Shown here: one piece after another, positions 27,201 to 38,900 of the stretch
Layout of the letters: each line of letters begins with the position of its first letter
Numbering within the stretch: position 1 is the stretch's first letter
Assembly (NCBI RefSeq): GCF_000208865.1
Contig: NC_018396.1
Location: 4,211,101-4,275,100 of the forward strand
DNA: 64,000 nucleotides
Direction: 5' to 3'
Source: Neospora caninum Liverpool
Lineage: Eukaryota; Apicomplexa; Conoidasida; Eucoccidiorida; Sarcocystidae
Notes under the pieces: generated by a model
What the model was told of the DNA's origin: nothing
The model's input: only the letters and a program-made list of their open reading frames with translations
Databases searched by the model: none
Made by a program: the position numbers and the translations under genes

Positions 27201-27569
27201 GATCAATGCGTGTGACTGTGATTATGTGATCGCCGATTCGGTAGGCTGCGGTTCACATTTAGGGTTTATCTTCAACTGCTCTTATTTTTTTACGTGATGT
27301 CTTGGGCGAACTGCACAAGGAGCGTATCCTCCTTCTTTGCTTCAGCCATTCCCGACTAACCGACTTCACATTTTTGTAACAGCGATCCACTTAGCATCAC
27401 AGTCATCTTTGTTTTGTTTCCACTCTTGAGCACTGCACAACCACGGGGGTTTGCTGCTTCGAGTAAAGATGAAAGTCCCCGTGTCTCAACACCGGGAGCA
27501 GGTCTTCTTAGGCGTGCCGTGGCCGCTTTTCGACAACGACCGACTGCTGCGTCTATCTGTCCAGATTGA
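24284..27569 (+). CDS. Predicted secreted, Pro/Ser-rich protein with C-terminal TM segment
   Basis: Not recognised. I join exons 24284-24476, 25036-25128, 25845-26219, 26554-26821 and 27383-27569 by consensus splice sites (donors GTATCC, GTGGGA, GTGAGC, GTAAGT). Phase holds at every junction, giving 371 residues. The ATG has A at -3. A hydrophobic stretch (residues 17-30, ILFLGCSVVVLLL) suits a signal peptide or anchor. A basic patch KRRKRSS is followed by a Pro-rich segment (PSPPAPPLRPPSAPPRP) and a Ser/Pro-rich, probably disordered region. Exon 5 encodes a second hydrophobic helix (SITVIFVLFPLL, near 313-324) and a 45-residue basic tail. Signal, disorder and a late TM resemble coccidian dense-granule proteins. 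RAL at 43-45 only weakly resembles an export motif and is not the canonical RRL. The acceptor of exon 4 could be 3 bases later. A Cys-rich open frame at 25440-25636 lies in intron 2 and does not splice in phase. Confidence 0.5.
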
Positions 27570-30500
27570 CCCACGAGAGCGGTGGGGGAAAATCAACTTG
27601 ATAATTCAAAGGAACCAAACGCTGCGGGGCAGTCTGCATGATGACGCATCCGTTGTCGGTATTTATATCTTTTTGTTCGCCTCCGAGGGGGGGCATGGGA
27701 CGTAAGTGCCACCGCGAGCAGGCAGCAACTCCCGACAGGCAGTGCTTGCTTTTCACAAGACACGGAGTGCCCTGTTGACAGGTAGCTACCTCATCGCTCC
27801 TATAACTAGTCAACTAAACAATGCTTGTGACGTTCGGGTTGGGCTGCAACGGGATGCGTACTGCAATGCGCGCTCCCTTCCTTCAAACGGCTGCACGTGC
27901 AAGAACATCCCAATCGCTTCGAAAGCTGCTTCACTCTGTCATTTTGCAGAGGGAGCGCTGAGTAAAGCTGCCAAATACATGCTGGCGTAACAATCGCACG
28001 AGAGACTCTGCTCGAGCGCGGAGGGTTTATTTCGACTCAAGGCATGCAACCAACGTATTCATGTGCTCCTCCCCCCGTCAACTACGTCCGCAGGTAGATT
28101 AGTTGTACTTCAGGTAGGTATGCCAAAAGTTTTAAAATACATACGCACAAATACATTCTTCAGTATATTTCAGCAGTGACAGTCGAGGTCATCGGTACGA
28201 GGGAACCAGGAATTCTGGAACCACCACTGGCAACGCAGTTGTCACCAAGCGGAAAGCCCTCATTAATCTACTGCATATTGTTTGTACCAGATATATCAGC
28301 AGAAACAATCAAGGGCTGCTTTGGTTTTCGTGACAACAAATGACAGAATTTCGTCTGACTGGAGGATACTAGTTGTACCCAACGGGACCTCGGGCCTACA
28401 CTCATGACAGTCCACCGAGGAGGTAAATGGAGACTCGCTGCCGCAGTGTGTTGTACTAGATAACATCGGTGGCAGCGCGTTTTGTGCGGTTACCTCAGTG
28501 GCCCGAATGTTCCCGTGCATTAACAGCATGTAGAAGAGGGTGCACTCGAGCAAAGTTGAGAACCTCACGTGGTACACTTCTTTTAAAATGTATCGAAACA
28601 CCGATCTCGATGACGTAAATGCATGCATCACAATTCTCCGAGGTACAACATCACCGGAGGAAGCAGCGTAGATGTTGCCCTAGCGGACGCATCAATGGAA
28701 GTAGTGGAGGTGCCTGATAGAAACGGACGGTCTTGCGCTGTGAGATACGGTAAGTTACATTTTGGACCGTCTGCTCCTAGAGGAATCCGTGACTTGAGTC
28801 TGACGCGCTGCCCTAGGCTCGTACAACAAAACGCCTCTTTAATACGTGGAAGTGTAAGAGTGGCTCTTGATATTAAGTTAGGAATTTTGCTGGGAACTGA
28901 GTTGACACTGCTACCGTGTTCATTTCGCCAGCTCCTACTCTGGGCTTGCAAACTCTTTCACCGTTCGCGTTAAGAGAAGACAAATCGAGTAAAAAAAAAG
29001 AATAAAGCTCAGTTGGAGTTGATATCCTCCATTTAGCAGTGCTTACCTGTGTCAGAGGCATCCATGCCTTCGTCTTTGCCATCCAGTCCAGATAATCATT
29101 TCTAAGGATTCGAAAGGTATTCACCCGTCGAAGGCCCAACCTCATGCTTCTATATGAAGCATATACTTCATCGATCTCTCATGGTACGTTCGCAGTTTTT
29201 ATCGCTAAAATGCGCATTATTGGTTCAGCACGGACGTGAACAAATTGCTCGAGTTACACTGGCCGTTCGGGTAAGTGGTGAAGCGAACGGCAAGTGCAAC
29301 TCTTGATGGCTTACCGGGGGGAGTCACTCCAGAACATGATCCCGTGCCATCATCATCTGGAAAAATCCTTCCTGAACCAGGCGTTCTCTCCCATGTCCGT
29401 AGTCAAATGCATATTTCCTTCAGTAGTCTGGCTTCGAGTTTGCGTTGACAACCACCGCGGCAGCCATAAGTTCCCGTTATCACGAACCGTGCGTAGGAAT
29501 TCATCGGGCATCTATGTTCGCTTGATGGGACAGCTGCTCAGTGGGTTTGCGGCCAATCTCCGAAATTCTCGGATTAGACATCACCGGCCCTCCCCGTGTA
29601 GGGGAGCGGGGACCATCAGTCAGGAAGTGCGGCGGGCGGAGTTCGACTCCGCAACAATTTCTGGAACAAGTAACTTCGGTAGCATTTCCACAGGCTTGAA
29701 CAGGCCGTTTTTTAAAGATTGCATGGCTCATTCCCCACTTCGATATTGCTTTTTATGGATTGTGTGCAACACTGCTAACAACGCGCATGCGAAGTTCGTT
29801 TCCCATCATCAACTATTTCTCAGCCACGCGAAAGTGTGCATTTATATAGTTACAGAACCGTATGGTTTGATAAGAGCTTCTCCGTCGCTATCAGAACAAG
29901 TATCATCCATTTCCGGCTGCTCCGTAATGTATATACTGAAGCACACAAAATGGTTTGTGTGTCTTGTATGCATCGCTCAAAGCATGGGTCGTGTCAGCCT
30001 TGTCACCACCAGCGCAGGAAAACCCTGCATGCGGCTGCTCGGAAGGGGCCGACTCGAACCCAAGCCACGACACACTTTCCTTCCGTCTGTCTCTGGCATG
30101 TCACACCGGCATTGAGTGTGGCCTTCCATTTTCTTGATACGATAACGTCTGAACGACGGAAGCTAGGCTTCTGGGCAGAACACATTCCTCTTCGTAAGCG
30201 GTCCTTCGAGGATTACAACAATTTTGTGCACGGTGTTTCTTTGACAGCTTCGCTGCATGACGACTTCGGCTTTCGGGGTGGTCACGCACACTCCCCGAGC
30301 CGTAAGTCCTGCTCGAGGACGGGTTCTGGTGCCCACCTAAGAAATTACGAAACGAACCCAAGCGTTTTTCAGCTGATGAATTTGTTTCTGTTTCGTGACT
30401 GCGCCGCTTTCTCTGTTCCACACCCACACGTGAGTTTTTTTCGGGTTAGCACTCGTACGACAGTGATCGCGAGAAGAAATGTGCACCCTCTCCCATGTTG

Positions 30501-30777
30501 CCCGATTGGACCCGTGGATTTTTGTCAAAGTGCTCCGTTTCTAGATGCATCTTCCTCACAAGGCCCAGTGACGCTGGAGTGTTGCATGCTGTGGAGCAGT
30601 GTATGAAGTTGCGGTTCCATTGCAAACACCGTCTCGGCCAAAACGGTCGTCTTAACAAGAAGGGATTTCCCTCGGCAAGTCAGTATCAACGACGAGTTTG
30701 ATCTCCCTTCTCTTCGCGCGAACGAACGTCTTGCAGTCTCTAGAAAGCAAAGGTTGTGTTTTGTTCGCCACTGGAAC
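27570..30777. other. Intergenic stretch; only weak exon candidates
   Basis: No recognisable gene. Open frames of 273 codons (29294-30115) and 256 codons (29836-30606) overlap in different plus-strand frames without family motifs. An exon-like stretch at 28623-28749 ends in a strong donor (GTAAGT). Its last 30 residues look protein-like (VVEVPDRNGRSCAVRY), and it joins in phase to 29056-29105, which ends in a stop. The rest shows nothing I can support. Confidence 0.5.
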
Positions 30778-32496
30778 ATGTCCGTAGCAAAACGGCTACA
30801 GATGGCGCCGCGTTACCATTCCGCAACTGAGGCTGACATGGGTCTTTGTGGGGAGGCCAAGTCACGTGGAGGAGATGCCCTTTACGATTTGCCACTTGGG
30901 GACTCCGAAGAGGACCGGACAACGGTTGCTGTGCATCCAGGTTCGGGAGAAGAGATAATTGCTGCCTCTCACTCTGGCTTCACGTTGGTGCCCGTGTCAG
31001 ATGGCAGTGGAGCGAATGGCCGCGTTCATCCAGGAGGGGGGTCTGGAAAAGACCAGGACGAGAGTCCTTCACGTGGACCACCTGTCCACAGTCTCGAGAT
31101 AAGGAGGAAAAAGTCAGAGCAGCGGGCGGACGGGGCGCCAGGTTCCGGAGTCGCCAGGGGGGAGAAGCAGAGTTTGCTAGTGCCTTGTTTGGCAGTTTTC
31201 TCCAGCAACTATAACTTCACGGTTACTTCGATTGCATTGTTTTTGATGAATCAGGATCCCGTGTATAAGGATGCCAGTGACAGTGTAGTAGGCAGTAGCA
31301 CAGTGAAGATGCTTTCCTATGCTGGAGCGATTGTAGGCATGTGTACCATGGGCTACTTGGGAGATCTTATTGGGCGAAGGCTTGCCATGATCTTCACCCT
31401 TGCACTCGTTTTTGTAGGTGCTCTTTTGTCATCCATTTGCGCTTGGGGAGACGGAGTGACTGTTCTTGTTATAATGGGTGTATGCAGATTTATTCTTGGA
31501 GTGGGCTCAGGCGGCGTCTACCCTTTGTCTGCTGTGAGCGCAGCAGAAGGCGCAGGCACTGAGCAGTCTAATGATCGAAGCATGCGAGTTTCGTGGGCAT
31601 ACAGCATGAATGTTCCGGGAATTATGTTTCCCTATATTGTTGCTCTCATTTTGTGGTGTACCACGCATAACGTCGATGTCTGTTTCCGTATCCTCCTCGG
31701 ATTTGGCGCCCTTCCTGCTCTTCTGATCTGGTTACCGGCTTGGAGAATGAAAGAGGATAGAACCTACGTGGCCAAAGATTTCGCAAAGCATTTGGCAGGC
31801 GTCTTCATCACTCGCAATTACTGGCGCCAGCTGCTTGGCACCGGTGTATGTTGGTTGTTGTATGACGTCACGGCATATGGCATTTTGTTGGTTCAGCCAG
31901 AAATCACACAGTCAATATGGGATGACAGTTCTTCGGTCACTGACGTCATTTGGCAGAATATCGTTTTGAACGGCATGGGGATCCCGGGGTGTTTCATGGG
32001 TATTCTTGTTCTAAAGCAAATGGGAGTGAAATGGCTGCAGTTTTGGGGTTTCGTGGGCTTAGCTGCGTCTGCCTTCCTTATGGCTGCCACCGTTGAAATC
32101 TTAAAGGGACAAGCATGGGCCCAGCTGGTTCTGCTGTGTATCGTCAATTTTTTCATCAATTGGGGTGCATCCATCACGACATTCATTCTCCCCTCTCTCG
32201 TCTTTCCGCCGGAAGTCCGAAGTACATACTCTGGAATCAGCGCTGCACTGGGAAAAATAGGGGCAGTGGGCGGAATTTATGCTATGAAGGCGATTCTGAG
32301 TGCCGGCGGTCTAACGCCCATGATGATATGTGCTGGCGTCCCATCTCTTGCAGCTGCTGTTCTCACGTGGTTTCATGTTGATCCTGTGCCAAATACGTGG
32401 CGTAGCTCTCTTCTTCAGTGTTTTGGAAGCCTTGCGGGGTCTTGTCCATTTATTGATTGTCGAAAATTCCGGAGAGGATCTCGGGCGTTTGAGTAG
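30778..32496 (+). CDS. MFS transporter of the phosphate:H+ symporter (PHS) type
   Basis: Intronless, 572 residues from ATG 30778 (A at -3; an upstream TTG in frame is ignored). About 130 hydrophilic Gly/Ser-rich residues precede 12 predicted TM helices. The MFS A-loop GYLGDLIGRR is at 192-201. PHS-type signatures are GSGGVYPLS (243-251), WLLYDVTAYG (360-369) and a late RSTYSGISAALGKIGA (481-496). These correspond to PHO84/PiPT motifs: the TM7 Trp and Asp and the TM11 Lys that contact phosphate are kept. Asp in the TM4 GGDYPLS motif is Val here, and the TM1 DAYD motif reads SNYN. PHS proteins import inorganic phosphate with protons; loss of these acidic residues suggests altered coupling or substrate. 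Lack of introns contrasts with every neighbour. The membrane in which it acts is not evident. Confidence 0.8.
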   Translation: MSVAKRLQMAPRYHSATEADMGLCGEAKSRGGDALYDLPLGDSEEDRTTVAVHPGSGEEIIAASHSGFTLVPVSDGSGANGRVHPGGGSGKDQDESPSRGPPVHSLEIRRKKSEQRADGAPGSGVARGEKQSLLVPCLAVFSSNYNFTVTSIALFLMNQDPVYKDASDSVVGSSTVKMLSYAGAIVGMCTMGYLGDLIGRRLAMIFTLALVFVGALLSSICAWGDGVTVLVIMGVCRFILGVGSGGVYPLSAVSAAEGAGTEQSNDRSMRVSWAYSMNVPGIMFPYIVALILWCTTHNVDVCFRILLGFGALPALLIWLPAWRMKEDRTYVAKDFAKHLAGVFITRNYWRQLLGTGVCWLLYDVTAYGILLVQPEITQSIWDDSSSVTDVIWQNIVLNGMGIPGCFMGILVLKQMGVKWLQFWGFVGLAASAFLMAATVEILKGQAWAQLVLLCIVNFFINWGASITTFILPSLVFPPEVRSTYSGISAALGKIGAVGGIYAMKAILSAGGLTPMMICAGVPSLAAAVLTWFHVDPVPNTWRSSLLQCFGSLAGSCPFIDCRKFRRGSRAFE

Positions 32497-32935
32497 AGAC
32501 AGCCCTACGTGTTTATACAGGATTTCGTCCTCGTCGGAGGATGTGTACACAGGAGGCGACGAGTTCCTTGGTTGAACGAACGTATACCTGACACGCATGT
32601 GTGAACGTGGTGGACGTGTGCATGCACCTGTCCACAGTGTCGTACAGCTTTGTTTCACGCTGCGGTCTGTTGGCCTTCGCAGAACAGCGAGCGAAATGCT
32701 GCTTATTTAACAACGAATGTGTGACAGAGCTGTATATACGGTGAGTTATTTTTTGTGGTGTTGGATGCACCCAAAGTGGTTTCTTTCTCTTTTCATCAAA
32801 GAGTCTAGTTTTCTTCACCCTGACCCCGCCCGTGGTTGGCTGGTTGCTCCGGCACGCACTTGTTTACGGCGGCTGGTTTCACCCATTATCCGAGACAGGC
32901 AACAACGTGTCTCTGGAGCCTTTTCACTGGCCAAG

Positions 32936-33066
32936 ATGCCTGGGTTCGGCAATTTTGGGGGGTGGGGGATGCAGGGGATCGGCAGCACACAGAACCCTCA
33001 GTCGATCATTGGCAGAGACAAACCGCGTTTTTTTGCGTACAGTGAAACGGGCGAGCCTTCGACCAG
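32936..33066 (+). other. Candidate first exon (Gly-rich start), possibly of the coiled-coil gene
   Basis: ATG at 32936 opens MPGFGNFGGWGMQGIG and runs to a GTCTGT donor after 33066, with two bases left over. An acceptor at 35926/35927 restores the frame directly before the Met used as start of the next gene, so the two could join over a 2.86-kb intron. One junction in three would match by chance. No homologue is recognised. Confidence 0.25.
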
Positions 33067-35926
33067 GTCTGTGTTTGTCTCCCTTGGAGCACACGTGAAA
33101 AACCGGGAACGTGTCCGTGAAACGCTGGTGCGTTGTGTGCGCGGTCAGCCCTTTTGATGGGATTCGAATGTCTTTCTTTTAAGCAAAAATGAATTCGGGA
33201 ACGATAAGTCATGGGGAAGACCACCTTGGTCCGTTTAAAACTTTTCACGAAAAAAACGTAATCGTTGCTGAACCTCTTCTTCCCGATAGTGTTCCTCGAC
33301 CTCTAACGGTAGAGTTACGTGAAGGGCGAAACGCTCGGAACGCTGCCTCATATTAACAGCAATTGTAGGGCACGAGCACAAGACGTCAGAGAAGGAAAGA
33401 GGATTGTGTTGTGTTTACTGAAGGCACTCTTCGGTTTAGTAACTTCAGGAACAATCTTGTCTGGTACATCCCCAACACCAGTCCCGCGTAGAAGACTACA
33501 AGCCAATTTTGTAAAGTGGAGAGATATGCTCGCTTAAGCAAAGTCCCACTGTATATCGCAGCACTAACAGGTCTCCATTATCGTTCAAGCGCTAAGCAAG
33601 ACGATCAAGAGACGCCTACTACGACAAAAGCTCACCTTTCACCATCAGAATGTCATATAACCTCCGTAGGAGGGCGCACAACTACATCACTTTTGGTGGC
33701 CACGTGTGTTTTGATACCGACTCTATCACACGTAAAAGCGCATTTCAACCGGTGGTAACACGAGGACGCGAACACGGGAAGCGGTGCATCTTATGGCACA
33801 AAGTTCAAGGGGCGTACTCTACACGGAGTTCCATTTGTGCCGTCTACGAGGTACCAGTGTGATAAACCCTCTGCATTACATGAACGGGCAAGAGCTCTCG
33901 ACATGTATCAATTATGTCGTGAGAATTATTTGTTCAACACGCAGTCATCATCGTTTCAGGCACCCGCGGCTTGCCGGTGTATCAGTCCATGGTGCTGTTG
34001 GTGTTTCGACTTCAACATCTCCGTTATCACTGCTCCGAGAAGCAAATTTACCCGTTAGGAGAGAATACAAGATACATAAACTGAAGAAACCACACGGGGT
34101 GGAACAATAGGAGTCTGCATAGTATAAACCAAATGTGGCAGATACGACCTCAAGACACCATCTCGCAACTTTGTACCATAACGACAGTCATGCAGGAAAA
34201 TCTTGTAGAGTACACACAACCGCCTTTGACGTGTCCACGAGTTATCCACTCGGAAACGGAGGCCTACGACGCTGTTTCCGCAGAAGCCGACGCGGTACTT
34301 GGATATGCTGGTCCCCGTTTGGTGTTGCATCTGCCTTGAGAGAGAGGGCAAGCGTCGTATCGTCCACTTTAAATCTCAACGCAGCAAATTTGACTAGGTA
34401 AAACGGCACCAAGGGGACAATTTTATCTTGGTTCCTCGTCATATTACCAGGCAAGCCAAGATACTCTATTTGCATCTAAAAACAGATAGCTAGATACACG
34501 TTATATGGTGGTGCTTTCCAGTGTGTCATGTGACGGAACCACTCATCGAGAACAGCCTAAGAAAGGGATTTCGGCTGTCAAGGAAGTTATCACTGGCTTC
34601 ATCGTCAATTTCACTTCCCACGGAATCCACGTGTCAGTATTCGGTACATTAGGAAAGACGCTGGGCTTCGCCCTGTTCCTACTTGCATGCGGCGTGGAGT
34701 GGGTAACCTTGGGGGGGGTCGAGGTGCCTTATCTACTCCCGGTGGTTTGGAAAGCAGTTGGCTTGGCCAGCCAGCAAAGACCGTGTGATCTACTAACATT
34801 TTACGCTGTGAATGTTATGAGTGGACGTACATATTTCGGAGGACTGTGAATTCCTGCTTTTGTGCGTTGCGTCTTTTCGTTTGTGGCCCACAACTCTGGC
34901 CCACATCCCTGCTACGGCTGTGAAACACACAACGCTGATAACCACTGCTTGTTCAGACAAAGGGGAACCTAGAGAGCGTTTGTGTAGCTTTTAGCTTACC
35001 TCTAGTGGAACTTTGTGCTGCGGATTCGGTACGGCGAGAATCTAATTCCATCATATTTCCTGAAACGAAGAAATTGTAAAGACCCGGGGTCACCCGCTCC
35101 ACTCGTCACCAGCCTGTATTGCAGCTACTCGAACAGACAGCTTGGTTGTGAGATTGTGGAGAATAGAGAAAAGTCTAAGTGGCAGTGCTTTTCTCTGCAC
35201 ATGGCTCCACGTTGTTTCTCTTCCGGCTTTAAGTCAAGGGATAAACCTGAGATAACTAACCTCTGTAAAAAGCTAGATGAAATACGAATGCTTGTGAATC
35301 GGTCCCGTCGGCCACGTAGTAACACACACGAACGATGGCTCCATGTATACAGAAAACCGCCTTCCGTCAGCAGTGAAACAAACTGTGGAAGCTGGATCGG
35401 CACTGTTTTATACCTTCTTGGGGGCTGACAGCGGCCGTGCCCGTTTGCCCTCTCGTCTCCTGCTGATCTAGTGGCTTTGAATATTGATACAGAGTTGGAC
35501 CAAAGAGTTTCAGGACTTGTTGGGACAGAGCCTCAAGCAACGTGATCCCTGACATTCGTATCGTGCTTGGTGCCTGCCATCTTTTCGTCGAGACGTCTCC
35601 AGTTTCGCGTCATCCGCTCCCGGGAAGACAGCCCGTTGGGAAACCTCGTCTTCGATGTTCTATGAGGATGCAGCACAGCATAGGTACCAGGGAAAGTCTC
35701 CTGTATTGGGAAAAACACTCCTTCCAGTCTATAATTTTCTTCTCGGAAAAAGTAGTTGCTTGAGTTCGTAACTCCGCTAGAAAGGAGGCATCTTTGCTGC
35801 CGTGTGCAGCCTCCGACCCTCCCCCGAGACTCGTCTTTTGAACGTTGGACTGGCCACAGTCTCGGCCACCACTTTCTCAAAAAGAATAAAACCACGGCAC
35901 AGGTTTGCGTGCATCTGCGTTTCCAG
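33067..35926. other. Stretch without a supported gene
   Basis: Several open frames of 70-140 codons on both strands (for example 34505-34849 and 35015-35428), but no motif, signal peptide or in-phase exon chain. It may be intron or 5' leader of the downstream coiled-coil gene. Confidence 0.5.
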
Positions 35927-35927
35927 G

Positions 35928-38900
35928 ATGCAAGAGCCCTTGCAGGAGCAGTCGGTGTTCGAAACGCGTTCGCTGGAGAAGACAAAAAGCGATAGTCATA
36001 TAGTCAGCGAAGGGCAGTCTGCTTGCGTGGGATCGGCGGCCACACCCTCGAATCCACTTGATGTGTCACCGTTTAGAAGAGATATGGACATGTCATTCTC
36101 TGCTCCCCCGTTTCCAATCGTCGAAGCCCGGGATGCCGCCTCGACCCCCGGCCAAACTCCTCAGTGTCTCGTTACAGATAGTGCTCTGCCTTCCCCCGTC
36201 TTACGAGGCCCTCAGAGGCTGTCACGCATTCACCTGGAGGTTGCTCTATGCTCCCCAGGGAGGGGAGGTTCACCTACTTCTTCAGTGGAAAGCTTCTCGA
36301 ATCCTCTCGAACAAGTCAAGTTTATGAACGTCCAGCACCATGCCAGTCCTGGGAGCGATGTTCCCGAGCAAACTGTCCTCGTCACTCCCCTCAGAGATCC
36401 CACCGTGGCCCTCTCTCCGTCCTCTCAAGAGGACTGTAGAAGATTCAGTTTTCCTGTTGATTCTGGGAGGCCTAACTGTTTCTCTTCTGAGCACGGACGA
36501 CGGTCCCAATGTCACAAACCACTCTCATTTGAGGCCAGCGATCCCTTGGCTTCCCCACGACAAAATATATTCTGTTGTCGGCCTTCCTCACCGTCTTCTC
36601 CCCCGGCTCAGGTGAGCCGACCCAGCTGACTACCAACGTAGGGGCAGTTGTTGTTAGTTTGCATGATGATATGACACAACTGTTTCTGCAAAATATATAT
36701 TGTACACGGGGTAAAACCAGAAACGATATGTTTAGAGGTATGTAGTTCACATCGGCATTGACACTATACGACGACGGCAGATACACTTCAAACGTGTCCA
36801 GCGACGCCCCCGAGAGACAAAATCTGCAAAATACGCGCAGGAAAAAATTTGCTACCTCATCACCCATTTTTCGGTGGCGTCGGAGGCTCTACAGCTAGTG
36901 GAGGGGGAGAGTAGTGAAGGCATTTCGGTATCTTGTTCGTTCACTCTCCCTTTGAAAGCAGCATTGGGTGTCGACTATCTTCGATAGGCAAACTCCCGAG
37001 TTGAATCCTGTTGTTCCCCTTTCGCAATCACTGCATCAATGCCTCACCACAGACCCGGATGCTCAGTCTCGTCCTGTGCAAGAGAAACCGGTTCTCCTTG
37101 CAGATCGCCCTCTGTATCCGATTTTCCGCTGCGATGACGCGCTGTATAGACCGCGACAAGTCGGCGACTCGAGACTGCTGTCCAGGGAGCCCTTATTTCC
37201 CTTTCTGGGGCTTTGCCGGCGGAGCAGCGGGACCGCTGCTCCGCACGAGACAGGCAGACGAATAATGAACAAACGAATATGGCGTACGGGATACAGGGCG
37301 CTGCACCAGTTGTACGCACGCCAGAGGCCTTGGAGGTTGGCGGTTTGCCCCACCTGTTCCATACACGCTGCCGGGAGCGAGTCGCCTCTTTTCTTCTGTC
37401 CAGTCCTCCCGTGGAAATGCACATGACCGGGCCTATCCCATCCGATGCCCTGGCACACAACACACCAGCAAGTGTCTGCGCAATTCCCCAGGGAGCTCTG
37501 TCAACGATGCTGCCCAAGGGCGAAGTCGTCGTACGACGAGAAGAACTGGATTTATGGGATGCCCAACTCCAGGCTCTGGAGGTAAAAGAAAACGTTCAGT
37601 ACGGAGGAGCGCCAGGTCCCCGCCTTGTTCGTTTCGTCAGCTCCACCAGCGGCAGCCGACAGGTTGCCCTCTCTTTCTTCTTCCCCGTCGTTGTCCTTGA
37701 TAAGTTGTCTCCGCGTCGTTCCCGTCTGTCATGTGCCTGGAGACAAAATGTGCACAAGGGTGTGGGTTCTCGCGCAGTGGGAGCACCTGGAAAAGCGGTG
37801 AACACAAAAACGGTTGAGTAGTCGAGGGAAAAGAGCGCCCCCCCCCCTGACTCGCAGGGAAGCTGGGACAGTACAAGGCTGTTGCGATCTGTTTCTCACT
37901 ATTGTTTCCCTCCCAGTTCAAATACAGAAACACAACTGACCGACTACGTATCAAGACGGCAGAGGCCGCTGGAAACCACAAGAAATGGCTCCGCGAACGA
38001 AGGACAAATGACGTAAGAAACAGTCGAATTCTCAAATGTAAAATATGACTGTTCTTTGCTGATGTGCCGAGTGCGCGCACGGGTTCCTTTTTCCGATGGG
38101 TCTCATTTGTCAGCGGTGTCAGTTGCCCTCACTGTGTCTTCCTGATTTCGAACTCATTACGTCTCTGCAGAAGATCCACAGAAAAAGCTAGATGTTCTTC
38201 CGCACCAATCCTTCTTCTTTGCGCCTCTCTGAGGCTCCCACTGCATTCAGTTTGCCCGCTACAGTCCACAGGGCATACCTACGGCCTCAATAACAAGCTG
38301 ATAAGCTCTCGTAACGTCCGAGGCTCTTTCTAGATCCTCTCAGCAGCCAACTATATATTTTTATTTTGCTTTCGCAGGAGCTGACTACAAGAATTACACA
38401 GGAATTGAAAAGCCGACGGACACTTGAGAGCGTTGTTGCCGCTGTAAGACGTTCAAGCAAACGGGCTTGTCAATAGACCTCCGATCGAATTCTGCAGTTC
38501 TAAAGAATACGGAGGCCGAGGGCAATACTGCGAAGTAATACCCTCCGCAAAATACACCTATATGCATGTTCACATGGTTAGATTCATTAATTCGGTCCAA
38601 GCAATCTCTTCTGCTATGTACGCTGAACATGATACCCCTGCTATAATTCGAGTATGTGCCGCTTGAACTACCTTGCGAGTTTAAGAACCGTTCCTTGCGC
38701 ACACAACACGCCGTATTGGTTCAGTTTCATTCATGCATGGGGCAAGCCAAAATAAAGAACTTTCTCTGAGGGCAATGTACAGGTTCAGCAAGAATTGACA
38801 ACGGAAAAGGAGAAAATTGATCGGCTGCACAAGGATAAGAGGGATTTGGTGAGCCTGTTTGAAGAAAGCACTATCCATATGGTTCTTTGTCGATAGGAAC

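Noticed and set aside
27451..27705. 84-codon plus-strand frame
   Set aside because: A different frame over the proposed last exon of the secreted-protein gene; it lacks in-phase upstream exons.
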